Assembly: GCF_949987515.2 (NCBI RefSeq)
Contig: NC_082683.1
Span: 102,163,918-102,227,917, forward strand
Length of the DNA stretch: 64,000 nucleotides
Direction of reading: 5' to 3'
Source of the DNA: Delphinus delphis
Taxonomy: Eukaryota > Chordata > Mammalia > Artiodactyla > Delphinidae
This document shows positions 1 to 13,255 of this stretch, piece after piece (the stretch's first letter is position 1; the number at the start of each line of letters is the position of its first letter). The translations under genes and the position numbers were made by a program. The notes under the pieces were generated by a model, which did not search any database, was not told the DNA's origin, and saw only the letters and a program-made list of their open reading frames with translations.

Positions 1-556
1 ACTAGTGCAATCACCTCTCTGGCTTCCCAGTTTCCACCCTTGCCAACCTCCAGCCCCAGCCCTTGTCTATTTTCCATCCAGTGTACAGAATGATTATTTC
101 AAAGCATAATGCCAGTCAGGTAGCTCTTTTATTCAAGAGCCTGCATTAGATTTCCATTTCACTCACCCACTATCTATCTGAGGTCCTCACCACAGCCTAG
201 GAGTCCCCACATGTCCTCGCCCGGCTTCCCCCTCGCTCATCAGCTCCAGCCACACTGCCTCCTACATGCCCTACACACACCAGGCAGGCTCTTGCCACAT
301 TCCGTTCCTTCGGACTGAAACGCTCTTCCCCAGATGCCCGCCTAGCTGCTTCCCCTTTTCCTGACCACCTACCCAAAATGGTGCCCCATTCCATCAGCCT
401 CTAGTCCCTTCCTCTACTCTGCTGAGTGTCTCCTCTACTAGCATAGAAGCTCCAGGAGGAAAAGCACTTTGTTTTGTTCACGCAGTGTCCCCAGCACTGA
501 GAACAGTGCCTGGCATATAGTAGATGCACATTAAATACTTGTTTCCTGAATTAATC
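1..556 (+). mobile_element. L2 3' end
   Basis: 'tcatcagctccagccacact' and the closing 'gaacagtgcctggcatatag ... ttaaatacttg' are L2 3' end signatures. The left part lies outside the window. Confidence 0.75.
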
Positions 557-1589
557 AGGTTGGTTTTCCATCTAAAATCATTCTGTACATTTTCTTCTTT
601 ACACATGTCTATATTTTCCAAATTTTCTGCAGTAGCTATATATCACTTTTAGTCACAAAAAGCAATAAATGAAGTCTTCTCCAGGACCGTTCTCTGGGAG
701 ACCCTCCGGGGTCTGAGTGGCACCAGGTCTGTCCTGAGCTGCTTAGAGCCATAAGGATACTGGGAGGAACCTCCAGTTTCTGATGGTGGATGGCGAACTC
801 AGTGATGACAAGAAGCCCCTGTTTAGCCACCAGCACCTTGTCTTGGGATCAGTGGTGGGGAGCGCTGAGGAGGGGAGAGAGAAGTGAAAACAGAACCAGC
901 AATAGCTGTGACATTCACCCTGCTCTCCTCTGCCTGGTACACACGCAAACATAAGCACTCCCAAGGATCCGGGCTCCCAGCGCTCTCCTCCAGAGAAGGC
1001 CCTGCTGCTGTGGGCTATGGTTTCACGGGCACAACCAGCTTTCCTCCCGCAGGTTTTCGCTCTCTTTTCTTTGGGGACTGTCTCTGGGCCTGGTACCTCC
1101 TGGCTCTGCTCAGTTGAGTGACTGAATCTAAAACAAAGAAGCAACATCACGGCTCCAGGGGCAGGTCTCAGGCCTGATGGAGCCCCTCATCTGGTCTCTG
1201 TGTCAGAGCCCCTGCCTCCCCAAGTGGGTGGAAATCCCGGGCTCTCCCATGACTCAGAGTTCCTGTTCACAAGAGCTCAGCAGTTCCAGATGACAGCACA
1301 GCCTCGCACACTAGAAACAATTCAGGAAATGAAAGCACCTTGAACTTGATCATTTTCTGAAGGAATCTTTTCTGAGCCTCTTGCATAAAACCCATCTAAA
1401 ATAGACATCGGAAAAGAGAACTAAGTGGCCCTGTTTCCCCTCCCTCCTCCAGCCCCAGAGCTTCCCTTGTGGGAGTGACTCAGACTCCCAGGCCCTGGCT
1501 CCTGCCTGTCTTATTGTGACATATCACCAGGTCCCATCACCCTCAGGAACAGAGCTGCTGTCTCCTGGGCTAAGACAAGCCTGAGACGC

Positions 1590-1965
1590 TCAAGAGCAGG
1601 GGTTGGACACCTTCTATAAAGAGCCAGATGGCAAACATTTTAGTCCTTCTGAGCCATCTACAGTCTGGTTCCTGTCACCTATTTCTTGTTTGTTTCCTAC
1701 AACCCTTTAGAAATGTAAAAACCTTTCTTAGCTCACAGGCCTTACAAAAACAGACTGTAAAGGTGGGCAAGGTACTGCCCATGGGCCAAATCCAGTCCAC
1801 TGTCTGTTTTTGTAAAATGACGTTGTATGGGAACACAGCCATGCTATGTACTGTCTGTGGCTGCTTTCAGGCTGCAATAGCAGAATTGAACACTTGCCAC
1901 GGACACCAGCAAAGCCTGAAATAGTTACTATCTGTCCTTTTACAGAGAACATTCGCCAAGCCCTG
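1590..1965. mobile_element. hAT-Charlie-like DNA transposon fragment
   Basis: The left end aggggttggacaccttctat plus 'aaagagccagatggcaaaca' is the common mammalian 'ggggttggcaaactttttct' family. An inner copy of the reversed end (gggccaaatccagtccac) is near 1783. Confidence 0.65.
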
Positions 1966-2064
1966 CTTCAAAGTACTAATATAAACGACTCACTGGTATT
2001 CCAGCTTTTAGTGCTGCACACACCTTCCTGTTTCATACTGGGAACATTTTTGGAGATTAGTATT

Positions 2065-2200
2065 TGTCCCATTTTACAGATGAGGAAACTGAGGACCAAA
2101 AGGTTAAGGCTTACCCAAGGTCACACAGCTAATAGGGATTTGGGACCAGGCAAAGCTGCTCTGGAAAGGGCAATCCCTGAAGCCTGGAGTCAACCTCTTG
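2065..2200 (-). mobile_element. MIR
   Basis: 'ttttacagatgaggaaactg' and 'cccaaggtcacacagctaat' are the reversed MIR core. Confidence 0.8.
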
Positions 2201-3224
2201 TTCAGCCCCATCAGGGAAGGAGGCAGCAAGCAGGTCCCTTGGTGAAGCATCAGAGAGAGACACCAGGTATGGAAAGTAAGCAGGCTGACCTGTACAGGCA
2301 CTCCTAAGATTCTCGTGAAATCCTCGTGTGCAGAATATCTCCAAGGGCTTTCTGTGCACGGGAAAGGCTACTGGCTGACTGACTGGCAGGAAAGAGGTCC
2401 TTTCAAATCCATGTTTGGCTTCTGTAAAGATTAAACAGGTAGTCACATAACTGTGAAGATCAGGGAGCCACAGCAATCCTCCCACAGAGATCTGGAGGAC
2501 CTTGCATCCCGCAGACCTGAGGACGGCAGCGCCATCACTGGTGTGAGAGAGACCCCCAGTGGAAGTTAGTGGTATCGCAGCTCCTAAGTGTCTAGAAACA
2601 CCCTCAGGCTTCCAGGAGCTCACTTCCTGGGCTGGGAGTGTAAAAGGCTGGTGTCATCTTTGAGTAATTGTCCCAGTACGTGAAACTAAATGAGTGTTGT
2701 CCTCCTCAAAACCCTCCCTGAGGGAGGTTGGTGTCTGCATGCGCTCACAGTGCTGTCATTTCACAGGACCTGTTAGGAGCGCTTCCTAGGCCTGCTTTCA
2801 TGGCCTTTCCTGTGCTTTTAGAGTTTTATCTGTGGGGCACATCTGACTCCTGAGAACAGCTGGCCTCTGTGAAGCTCTGTTTATGCTTCCTTCAGTCTAA
2901 CTTTGCTCCAGGACCTGTTTAGTGTGTCTCATAAGGTTGTTAGATGTTGCTATTGTTGGTGGGCTTTTTTTAAAATTGGAATTAAATACCACAGTCATAA
3001 ATTAGGATTCCTAGCATTTCTGGAAAAGTCAGACAACACTGGTTCTAAGTGTTGGAGCCAGTGGTTGAAGCTGAGGAGCTGCTGCCCCCTTAGAAGGATT
3101 CTCCAGTTTGCCACAGTCCTCACTCCGCCCTATTACCTATTATTGCCTGCCCTGCTGTTGACTACATTGCCTTCCTTGTCTCTATGGAAGTGCTATAGTT
3201 ATATCACATATACGGAATAACTGC

Positions 3225-3450
3225 CATAATAATAACTGTTGCCACAGGACCGGACACTATGCGAAGCATGGCACGTACATTCTCTCATCTAACCCAGTGC
3301 ATTAGTATCATTGTTCTCAACTCACAGATGCAGAAACTGGGCTTCACCCTCCCCTAAGCGACTTGCCCAGAATCAAACAGCAAGTATCTTCCCCATGCAA
3401 TTACCTGCTGTGGTCAGGCAAGCAGGCAGACCTGGATTTGATTCCATGAG
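3225..3450 (-). mobile_element. MIR
   Basis: 'cgaagcatggcacgtacatt' then 'cacagatgcagaaactgggc' follow the reversed MIR order. Confidence 0.72.
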
Positions 3451-4014
3451 ATAGCAGAAAGTTAGGTTAAACACATATAAAATATCTTTATGAGCCATAG
3501 GGTTGAACTGAATTTCAGTTATGGACATATGCATTTGACCTTGTCAGATAACGGCTCCTCCCATTGATTTAGGGGGTGTGTCTGGCTCAGCAAGTCCCCA
3601 ATCACTAGGTTTTCCTCTTTCTCTACCCATAATGTATTCAAGAATGGCTAGCCCTGATCCCAATTATGAAGCAGGCTACGTATCTCTGGTGTTAAAGACA
3701 CCGGACTCTTCCCCCTCTCTTCCTCAGGATACCTGTCTTGACCCTCCTCTGATGCCACGTGCCCAGTGCCCTGAGGTCCTGACAAGGGGCCTGGAGACCC
3801 TGCTGTAACACAGTGTCGAGGCCTGAACTCTGAGACGTCACCTCACCTTCCAGATTTTCCCTATGCCCTTTGTCTAGCAAAATGTCCTCCATCAAAACAT
3901 CCTCTTCTGTGTCCCAAATGTTCAGCCCCTTCTAAATGACTGACTGCTTAATCTGATAAATGAATGGGAAGATGAGGTGCTAAGGGACTTAGTCACTCTT
4001 CCAAAAACTCCTTT

Positions 4015-4533
4015 TAAAACAATCCCAGGGCTTCCCATTGCTCTTTGGAGACTGAAGTCAAAATCCTCAGCAAGACCCAAAAGGCCCTTCTGTCCACCGG
4101 CCACTCCCCCACCCCACTCTCCATCCGGCATTCCCCCCACCTTCTCCCAGTTCCTCCCACACACCTTAGTTCCCCACTACTGCTGGGTCTTTACACTGAT
4201 CCTGTCCTCTGCCTGGAAATCTCTTCCACCCCATCTTGGTCAGTGGCTGCCTCCCGTCCTTCAGATCTCCATTCAGCCATGACCTCATTAGAAAGCATCC
4301 CCTGACCTCCCCAACTAGGTCAATCCCACCATTAGACTCATGCAGGTACCGTGACCTTCTCCAGCACAGAACGCATTCCTCAAGGATGGAATTCTGCACG
4401 CATTGATTTACAGTACTTGTGCCTCATTGGACGATGAGTTCAATGATGCCATCATGGAGGTATTTTATCTGTTTCTATTTATTTTTATATCCCTGGTGCC
4501 TAGATGCCTAATTCATATTTATTGAAGGAAAGT
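4015..4533 (+). mobile_element. L2 3' end
   Basis: 'tcctctgcctggaaatctct' and 'ccctggtgcctagatgccta' mark a diverged L2 copy. Confidence 0.7.
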
Positions 4534-5004
4534 GGTAGCCAGGGGGAGAGGGAAGGGAAGAATTACAAATGACTTTCTACAGTTGAACCAGAGAGAACCG
4601 AAATGGCTTGCTCAAATTCACAGAACTAGCTAGTGATGCAGCAGAAAGTTGGACCCAAGTTTCCAAGGCACATTTCTTTTCCACTCTATCATTCTTTGCT
4701 CTGGGGCCTCTGCGGGCCTCTTTGCGCTGAGATGGATAATTGCACCCTGAAAATTATGGCTTTGGAGGCATGCCTGGCCTGGCTCCAGACAGAGGTGGTG
4801 AAATAGAACCAGGCTGCAGCTGGGTCCCTTTGTCACAGGCAGGGGCAGAGCAGACCTCTGGGCCCCCTCCAGGTGGGCTACTGGGGCACTATGGCTGCAT
4901 TTGGTGGGCATGTAAGACCCGGGATAATCAACGTGCTGGAAGAAGAAAAGTGACCGTCTGCCGTGCTCTTAGAACATGCAAAACCCTGTAAGGGACACTA
5001 TTTA

Positions 5005-5130
5005 GTTGATTCTGACATGAGCTCTGCCAAAGAAATATTATTCTCTCCATTGACAGATGAAGAAACAGGTCCAGAGACTGAGCTTCCAAAAGTCACACAG
5101 CCAATCAGTGCAAGAATGGTTTTTTAGACT
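5005..5130 (-). mobile_element. MIR
   Basis: 'cattgacagatgaagaaaca' and 'agtcacacagccaatcagtg' match reversed MIR. Confidence 0.7.
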
Positions 5131-6019
5131 GAATGTGTGAAATTCCTGAGCAAATTCTTAACATCATGATGCATCACAGCCTTGAAGAAGAACAGACCTT
5201 ACTCCTGTTCAGAATATGAAAAATCAACGTGAGAAGAATGAGAGAGCAGGACCTAGGACCCAAGGGGGAAGGGCTGGCTGGGGGACAAGAAGCACAGAAC
5301 GTACAAGTCGGGAAGGAACTGGGGCTGGGCAGAGAAGGACTGAGACGATGAGCCCCGAGCTCAGTGCGCTGTCCTACTTCTCCAGGCTGTGCCCTGCATT
5401 TACCCCCCAGACTTCTTAGCAAAAGCGTTTTTTATTTCCACTGTCTATGGAAACGTTAATTCCTCAGCAATCAGATGTCCTAGATCTGGAAGAAGAAAGT
5501 GGCTGTCCAGTGGCCTGGCTGTCCAGTTCAAAGGAAAATGCAGTGATGCAGCCCCGTCCTTAGTGTTGAGTCTCTGAGCCCTGCTTCAGAGAAACGGGCA
5601 CAGGGAGGGGACGGAGAAGAAGCCCCGTGTACCCCCGGGAGGCGGGGCTCAGGGAAGGCCACGGGGCTGGCCCTCGGGAGCTCCTGCCTCCCCCTGGGTG
5701 ACTTTGGGCTGTTGTTCTGGAATTCCGTTTCCTCCCTCTAGAGGGAGGGGCTGGATGGGATGGCCTCTTATACTCTGTGGTTTTTTGCTTCTCCAGCCTA
5801 GGCCTGGGGTGCAGGTGAGTGAGAGAAGAACAAGCACAGTGGTGAGCGAGAGTCATCCAGGAGAAGATTTAATCAGTGACCGCAGAGCCATTAAACAGCT
5901 AGAGATGGGGTTTGAAACTTCTCAGCCTTTGTTTTGAACCTTGAGGTTTTCTCATGGTCAGTGAGAAAAATGATTGTAGATTTGAATAGATTGTGGGTGC
6001 TGTGTTATCTAAATGGCAT

Positions 6020-6190
6020 AGGTTTGGGTGTCAGGCCCAGGTTTAAAAGTCAGGGCTTGGGTAGACAGATGACCCTCTCTGAGCCCCAGATGCCTCGTTT
6101 GTGAAAGAGGCACACCTCACAGGGTGGCCGAGAGGTTAGATGAGCTTCCATAGAGAGAGCATCTAGCATAGGACCTGGTAGACTTCCTAC
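6020..6190 (+). mobile_element. MIR
   Basis: 'gaccctctctgagccccaga' and 'tctagcataggacctggtag' match a diverged MIR. Confidence 0.55.
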
Positions 6191-7069
6191 AAATCATCTG
6201 TCCTCCTCCCCCTCCTCCCACTGCGGAGGGAAAAAATGAAAGTGGAGAATGGAATTAAACTGAATTCAAACTCAGCAAGTGTTTATTGAGCCTCAAATGT
6301 GTTTTGCCCTACTCTTTCATACATTCATGTATTCACAACGAGGTGAATATCTAGTGCCACTCTACTACTGTACAGAAGAAGACACTGACGGTCAGGGAGG
6401 GCTTCAGCTCATAAACAGAACTGAGATCTGAATGTCTGTCTGCTGGATCCAACCCCAAAGAGTCTTTTCACAGATTCGCAGAGACACCTCTGGGACAGAT
6501 CTCTGGGGCACAAGTCCACTGGGAGAGGATTTAGCTTGGGGGTTGCTCTGGGAAGCTCCAGTGTTATACAGTTGTATGTAACATCCTCATATTCTTGGTG
6601 GTGTGAGGAGGCGCTGGAACAAGGGCCCTCTCGCCCTTGGTCATGGCTGGAATGGAGCCAGCCTTACGTCCACCTGGGGCAAGGGGATCTCTCAACAGCT
6701 TCCTACAGTTAGTCAAGGCTTTTCTGATATTGACACTCCAGCTCCTCATAAAAGTTACTATTTATATAGTGCCTTGATGTTTTACAGTGATTTCACTCAC
6801 CTGCTGTGAGGTGAGGGAGAGTATCATTATCCTTATTTTTTCGGGTGGGAGCAGGCTCAGGACCTTCCCTGATTTGCTGGAGGCCACGCCTCCCGTGCCC
6901 ACTGCTGAGAATCTTCCCCCCATCACTGTGCTCCGCATCTTGCCAAGGTGGCTCCTTGCCAAGGGCTAAGGGGTTCTTGTCACCCAGAGGTTGAAGTGAG
7001 GGAAGGGCACACAGTCAAAGCACCTGTGAATTCAGGGGTAACAAGGGATTGAGTCAATAATAGTTCCTT

Positions 7070-7254
7070 GGGCTTCCCTGGTGGCGCAGTGGTTGAGAGT
7101 CCGCCTGCCGATGCAGGGGACACGGGTTCGTGCCCCGGTCCGGGAAGATCCCACATGCTGCGGAGCGGCTGGGCCCGTGAGCCATGGCCGCTGAGCCTGC
7201 GCGTCCGGAGCCTGTGCTCCACAACGGGAGAGGCCACAACAGTGAGAGGCCCGT

Positions 7255-7297
<43 letters not shown>
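7070..7297 (+). mobile_element. CHR SINE, short cetacean type, with (CA)n tail
   Basis: The full short SINE starts gggcttccctggtggcgcag. Its tail is a (CA)n array (7257-7297) instead of poly(A). A GTTCCTT direct repeat flanks it (about 7063 and 7301). Confidence 0.9.
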
Positions 7298-7301
<4 letters not shown>

Positions 7302-7323
7302 TTCCTTAAATATGCACATCCTT

Positions 7324-7640
7324 GGGCTTCCCTGGTGGCGCAGTGGCTAAGAATCCGCCTGCCAAGGCAGGGAACGGGGGTTGAGCCCTGGTCTGGGAGG
7401 ATCCCACATGCCGTGGAGCAGCTAGGCCCGTGCGCCACAACTACTGAAGCCCGCACGTCTAGAGCCCAAGCTCCGCAACAAGAGAAGCCACCGCAGTGAG
7501 AAGCCTCTGCACCGCAACAAAGAGTGGCCCCCACTTGCCGTAACTAGCGGAAGCCCGTGCGCAGCAACGAAGACCCAATGCAGCCGAAAATAAATAAAAT
7601 AAATTTTAAAAAATTATTATAAAAAAAATAAAATACATAA
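7324..7640 (+). mobile_element. CHR SINE, long type
   Basis: It starts gggcttccctggtggcgcag, contains the extended 'aagcccgcacgtctagagc' part and ends in (AAAT)-rich sequence. It sits directly after the preceding SINE in the same orientation. Confidence 0.88.
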
Positions 7641-7885
7641 ACCTGTTGACCTAGCAGTTCCACTCCTGAAAATCTACCCTATAGAAATAAAAATACCCGA
7701 ATGTATGGCTATGCGCACAAATATGTAGAATGAATTGTTTATGGTGGAAAAAAAACAAAACCTAGAAACAGAAAAAATGTCCTTCAAAAGAGGTATTATT
7801 GAGTATATTATGACATGCCATGAGTATATTATGACATGCCAGGGAATACTCTACAGCCATTAAAAAGAATAAATTGGAGCTATAT
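7641..7885 (+). mobile_element. L1 ORF2 3' fragment
   Basis: It matches the familiar L1 ORF2 end motif (gttgacctagcagttccact ... aatactctacagccattaaa). It contains a 21-base tandem duplication of gagtatattatgacatgcca at about 7800-7841. Confidence 0.7.
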
Positions 7886-8465
7886 CAGGTGCCTCACAGG
7901 GATTGCCATGAATAATTGATGAGAAAAGGCAAAGTGCAGGAAATTGGTTAGAAAATTTTAAATCATTCCATTTTAAAGAAGAAATAATGCCACCCTCCCC
8001 ACCCCCGGTCCCCAATGTGCATGTGAGCCAACACACATGAGCATGGAGAAAAACATGGCAGCATCTCGACCCAGTGGTCATCATGGTTTTTGAGGGAAGG
8101 ACTGTCCTGTGGCAGGAGAGGGATGGGAGAAAGGGAGGGAGAACCCAATCAGAAGAAAAAGGAAAAGAAAAAAAGACTGCATTGAAATTAATACATATAT
8201 ATGTATTAATATGTATAATATATATATTTATGTATTAACATAAAAGTATCTGTGTAAGCAGATGTAAGAAGAAAATTCTAAATTATATATACATATCTTA
8301 AACATTTTTGTTAACCTAAAGCATCCAAATGTACATTCCTTCACCAATAGTTCGACAGACAGCCAAGATCTTTTCACTGAGAATAAGTCTGTTTGGGAGG
8401 ACTGGTTCTGCCCCACTCTCTTTTTGTACAAAAATCACACCTTTAATGCTTTGTCTGCAATTTCT

Positions 8466-8756
8466 TTTTTTTTTTTTAATTATTTATTTATTTATGGCTG
8501 TGTTGGGTCTTCGTTTCTGCGCGAGGGCTTTCTCCAGTTGTGGCAAGCGGGGGCCACTCTTCATCACGGTGTGCGGGCCTCTCACTATCGCAGCCTCTCT
8601 TATTGCGGAGCACAGGCTCCAGACGCGCAGGCTCAGTAGTTGTGGCTCACGGGCCTAGTTGCTCCGCGGCATGCGGGATCTTCCCGGACCAGGGCTCGAA
8701 CCTGTGTCCCCTGCATTGGCAGGCAGATTCTCAACCACTGCGCCACCAGGGAAGGC
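8466..8756 (-). mobile_element. CHR SINE, long type
   Basis: Poly(T) comes first and the head 'ccaccagggaa' last, so it reads on the minus strand. Perfect 16-base target duplication TTTGTCTGCAATTTCT at 8450-8465 and 8758-8773. Confidence 0.92.
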
Positions 8757-10574
8757 CTTTGTCTGCAATTTCTAATTTTAGTTTCTGTAGAGTGAAGTGA
8801 GGACTTAGACACTTGGAAAACAACTTTGTACAGGAATCTTTCAGATATTATGCTTCCCCCCCACCAACTTATTCAGTTGTCTTGCCTACACCCAATTCAA
8901 CAATCTTATTTTAGGATCTCTCCTTTACTGTCTTTCCAAAACTGTCAACTTGGTTCTTACAGAAACAATTCTTTTTCTCTTACCTTCACATTTCCTCAGT
9001 TTATGTGACATTTTGTTAAGGTACAACTGGCATTAAACAGGCTTGGGAATAAATACATCTCAGTGTGGGTGACATTCATGTCAACAGGTAGATGCCACTG
9101 TATATGGCATCCCGGAAGGTGTGGGCACCCTCTGGTGGCACATTCAGTGCCCCCCACTCCCCGCAAGGGAGCAGCAGTCAGTATGTTTCACGGAGAGAAT
9201 GCACACGGTCATGGATCCTGGCCGGTCAGTTACAAGAGGTAGAACTTCATTGAAAACCCTTATGTGCTGTGAATTGGTAACCGCTGTTGGATCACATCCA
9301 GCTCTCGGATCATGTGACTCTGTCGATTATTCTATGATCGAAATATCTAAGGCTGCAAGCGGATGTGAGAGTGAGGAAGCATGGAGGATTACAGCCTTCT
9401 TTTTCAATACATCACGTGGCATGTTGGCTAACATGGCAAAAAGTCTGGGGCAAGTAGCCTGGCTGAGGAGGGCAGACCTCATGCTTCTAATCCTGTCTCA
9501 GAACAGGTGATGCAGGGCTGGTTAAGGACTCTGGCCCGGCTTCACATCCCCTAACCCCCTGCATAACTTTGGGAGTGTCATCTTACATCACTACATCTGT
9601 TCTCTTGTCTGCAAAATGGGGTGACACTGTCTAATTCACAGAGTTCTTTTGAGGCTCACATGAGAGGAATGTTCTTAAAAGTATTCGTCACAATGGCAGG
9701 ATCATCCGGATTATTTTCATATGTGGACACCCTAGATAACATTTGCAACAATGGCGTGGGGTGAGGGACTCCATCCCTACAACAGGCGGCAAGGTTTACA
9801 ACAAGGAACGTAGCCTTTGGAGGCGGATGTATGGGATCTGGAGGCACTTTCACCAGGAATTCACTGCACATCCTTGGGCAAGTCATCAGCTTCGTCATCT
9901 GAGACATGGAGAACAAGAGCGGGAAAATCACACTGAGCTTGAGCAGTTACGGTGAGAATTAAATAGAGGTTAGAGTCCAAAGTTGTCTGGAACACAGGAG
10001 AGGCCAGGTAGATATCACTCTTGTGGACGTGACTCTTAGTCTACAAGCTAAGATCTGAAAGAAATGCCATGTCCCCTAGTTTCTACAACTCAACTTATTT
10101 CTGACTCTGAGTTCTCATTTCTCTTTGTTGGTGGAAAACTTCAACCCCAGTCCTTCCTGGGGACCACCCCCCACTTTGGCGCTGTGGACTGTGATTTGAT
10201 GTGGTGAAGGACCTGGGGGTGGAGGGTGCTTGACCTTGATCTTGCATGCACACAGGTTGGGCTGGATGTCCTTTGCCCTGTCCATTTGTCCTGTGGCTCT
10301 CTGTTGCTTCTAGGACATAGTTAGAGCACATAATTATCTTTGTGGCTTGGCGCACAAATGAGTGCAATACAATAGGGAAGAGTAGGGCCTGTGGATAAAG
10401 CCGTGCCCATCTAAAAGCATCCAAATCCAAAACAGATGTTTAACACTGTGAGTGCCAAACAAAACACACCTGTGGGCAAATGGGCCTCTTGACTGCTCTG
10501 TGGCCACAGTCGGCATCCCCTCACCTCCACCTCTGCTGGGAACGCTGATCCCCAGGGATCCATTTTTCATATTC

Positions 10575-10815
10575 TCAGAGCTCTACCAGCAAGGCTCTTC
10601 TTCCCCACTTCTGGTGTTCCCTACCCCTTCCTCACTTTATTCTTCTCTATAGCCCTTAGTACTGTACTTTCCTTATTTATCTTGTTTAGTGTCTATTTCC
10701 ACCCACTAGAATGCAGGCCCGTGAAGACAGGTTTTTCATCTGTTTTACTGTTACATCCCAAGTGCCCAGAACAGTGCCTGGCACATAATAGGCACTCAAT
10801 AAATGTGTTGAATGA
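10575..10815 (+). mobile_element. L2 3' end
   Basis: 'cagaacagtgcctggcacat' and 'aggcactcaataaatgtgtt' are near-consensus L2. A (GGAT)n run follows. Confidence 0.8.
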
Positions 10816-10850
10816 AAAAATGGATGGATGGACAGATGGATGGATGGGTG
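10816..10850. repeat. (GGAT)n short array
   Basis: 'atggatggatggacagatgg' follows directly on the L2 end. Confidence 0.85.
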
Positions 10851-11433
10851 ATTGAGTGACTTCACTGTTGAATGGATGAATTGGTTTCCTTTCTTCCCTG
10901 ATACTTGTGCTTTCAGAAGATTCTCGTCTGGGCTGCAACTAGGGTGAGGTCAGGGAGGCACTCACCTTGGGTGCAAAATTTAAGGGGACACCAAGAAAAC
11001 TCAGTAATCAAGATAAATGATATTTAATGCAATAGTTTAAAAAATCAGAATTAATGCCAAAAAATCTGTGATGAACAAAATCTCAAACTTTTAAATAAAG
11101 ACATGATCCTAAAGAAATTGCAGTGAGCTAAAGTTAATTGAAAATTATTTAAGATTGTCACTTGGTCAAGGGAAATTCTCAAATATGGCAATGTTCTGAA
11201 CTGAAAATAAGGTAAGTAAAGAAGCAGACTTTGAAACTTTATTAATGAATTTCTTTTATTAATAAAGTTACAGTCTAATAGGAAAGAACAGTCTAATAAA
11301 TTCTGTTTTTTTGGTATAAATAAAATGTTTAAATGTAAAATAATGTTGAGTTTTAATATACCTCCTTCTCAATTTTTCATTTTGTAAGCTATTTTAATGT
11401 TCTGGAAAAATATGACCTATTAAGAAAATACAT

Positions 11434-11461
11434 GCATATATATATATATATATATATATAT
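11434..11461. repeat. (TA)n microsatellite
   Basis: A pure run of about 14 TA units in front of an L1 end. Confidence 0.95.
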
Positions 11462-11855
11462 GGAAAAAGTTGAAATCTTGCCATCTGCAATAGCGTGGAT
11501 GGACCTTGAGGTTATTATGTTAAGTGAAATAAGTCAGACAGAGAAAGAAAATAACCTATAATTTCACTCCTATGTGGAATATAAAAAACAAAACAAACAA
11601 AAAACAAAATAAATGAACAAACCAAACTAAACACGAAGATACAGAGACTAGAGTAATGGTTACCAGGGGTGACAGGGTTGAGGGGAGGGGGGAGGGCAAA
11701 ACAGGTCATGGGGATCAACTGTTTAGTGACGGATGGAAATGAAATTTTTGGTGCCGAGCGTGCTGTAGTGTTTACAGAAGTAGAAATATAATGTACTCAT
11801 GAAACGTATGTAATGTTATAAACTGATATTACCTCAATAAAAAACACGTTTAAAA
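11440..11855 (+). mobile_element. L1 3' end fragment
   Basis: It contains the L1 3' motif 'gttaagtgaaataagtcaga' followed by the usual 3' sequence, and ends near cctcaataaaaaacacg. It is preceded by a (TA)n run. Confidence 0.75.
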
Positions 11856-11869
11856 AGGATAAATATTAA

Positions 11870-13255
11870 AAAGATAAAGGAGGAGGAGGTGAGGGGATTC
11901 CAGGCAGCTGGTGAGCAAGGTGGTCTTGATTGGCGCACTTTTCAATGATTCCCAAATCAAGACACATAGGCCTATTTGATCACTAGCTTTCCCTCTGCAG
12001 GAAAGGATCTTGAGAAGGAAGAAAAAGAGATCAAGAAGAGGAAGAGCCTGGCAAAAGAGGAAGGGCTTTCTTATTCCCCAGGCGTCAGACATTAACACAG
12101 GCAGCCCGGGCAACCCACACACTGGCTCACTTTGCTCTCACTTCTGCCATTCCGACACAGGGGAATGGGTACCACCCAAGACGGCTCGCACCACAACCCC
12201 TCAAGGGGGGCTGAGCTGAGCCAGGCCTCCCACTACGTGGTCCCAATAGCCAGTGCTGTGCTTCCTCAGGCTGGTGTACAAATCTGACACTTGGTCGGGG
12301 GTTAAAACCGAAGAGGCTCAATTACTGAAAAGTCCTGAGGTTCTGAATCAAACTGAGTATTTTTACTCAACATCGCAAATTATGCACCATGCTGGCTGAG
12401 GCCAAAGGTCAATGTCACTACACTGTTTTCGGAGGGAGGGGAGCGGCAGCCAGTCCATCTTGGGGTTGTAAGAAGCCCCTCACATACGTAAAGGTCTTAG
12501 ATGCACAAAGACAGACTCTGGTACTGAAACTGAAGACCTCGTGCACTCAAGAATCTTCACAGGGACTTCCCTGGTGCCACAGTGGTTAAGAATCCGCCTG
12601 CCAATGCAGGGGACACAGGTTCGAGCCCTGGTCCGGGAAGATCCCACATGCGGCAGAGCAACTAAGCCCGTGAGCCACAGCTACTGAGCCTGCACTCTAG
12701 AGCCCATGAGCCACATCTAATGAGACCACGTGCCACAACTACTGAAGCCCGTGTGCCTAGAGCCCGTGCTCTGCAACAAGTGAAACCACTGCAACGAGAA
12801 GCCCACGCACCACAACGAAGAGTAGCCCCCAGCTCACCGCAACTAGAGAAAGCCCACGCATAGCAACAAAGACCCAACGCAGCCAAAAATAAATAACTAA
12901 ATAATAAAATAAATTTATTTTTTTAAAAAAGCAAAAGAATCTTCACAGCTTCTGTTTGACATATTTTCTTTTTAGGAATGAAGGAAAATTCTCCCATGTT
13001 TGAGCTATTCTTTTATGTCAATTTTACAAAATTGCATGTAACTTTATAAATATTTTTAAAAGATATAGTTTTGTAAGTATTTAATATTCTGCTAATTTGA
13101 TTTTGAATTGTAAATGTCAAGTATTCTGTTTTGGGGGGTTTTATGTTTTATTAGACTTTGTTAAAAAGGAAAAATTATACATTTTTCGAATGTTTTTATG
13201 AGTAAATTTAATGTACTGAAAATAAAAATTAAAAAAAAAACAAAAAAACAAAACT
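11870..13255 (+). pseudogene. Possible retrocopy with poly(A) tail, parent unknown
   Basis: 'ctgaaaataaaaattaaaaa' at about 13216-13236 looks like a poly(A) signal followed by an A-rich tail ending at 13253. The 300 bases before it are AT-rich like a 3'UTR, and sequence further left (12000-12560) is mostly non-repetitive. A CHR SINE (12563-12934) interrupts it. I see no frame that I recognise and could not identify flanking direct repeats, so this is a weak call. Confidence 0.25.
12563..12934 (+). mobile_element. CHR SINE, long type
   Basis: Full-length element. Perfect 14-base target duplication AAGAATCTTCACAG at 12549-12562 and 12935-12948. Confidence 0.92.

Noticed and set aside
7068..7499. 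143-codon frame and many similar frames elsewhere
   Set aside because: They are translations of CHR SINEs; the same Arg/Ala/Gly-rich peptide recurs at every SINE on both strands.
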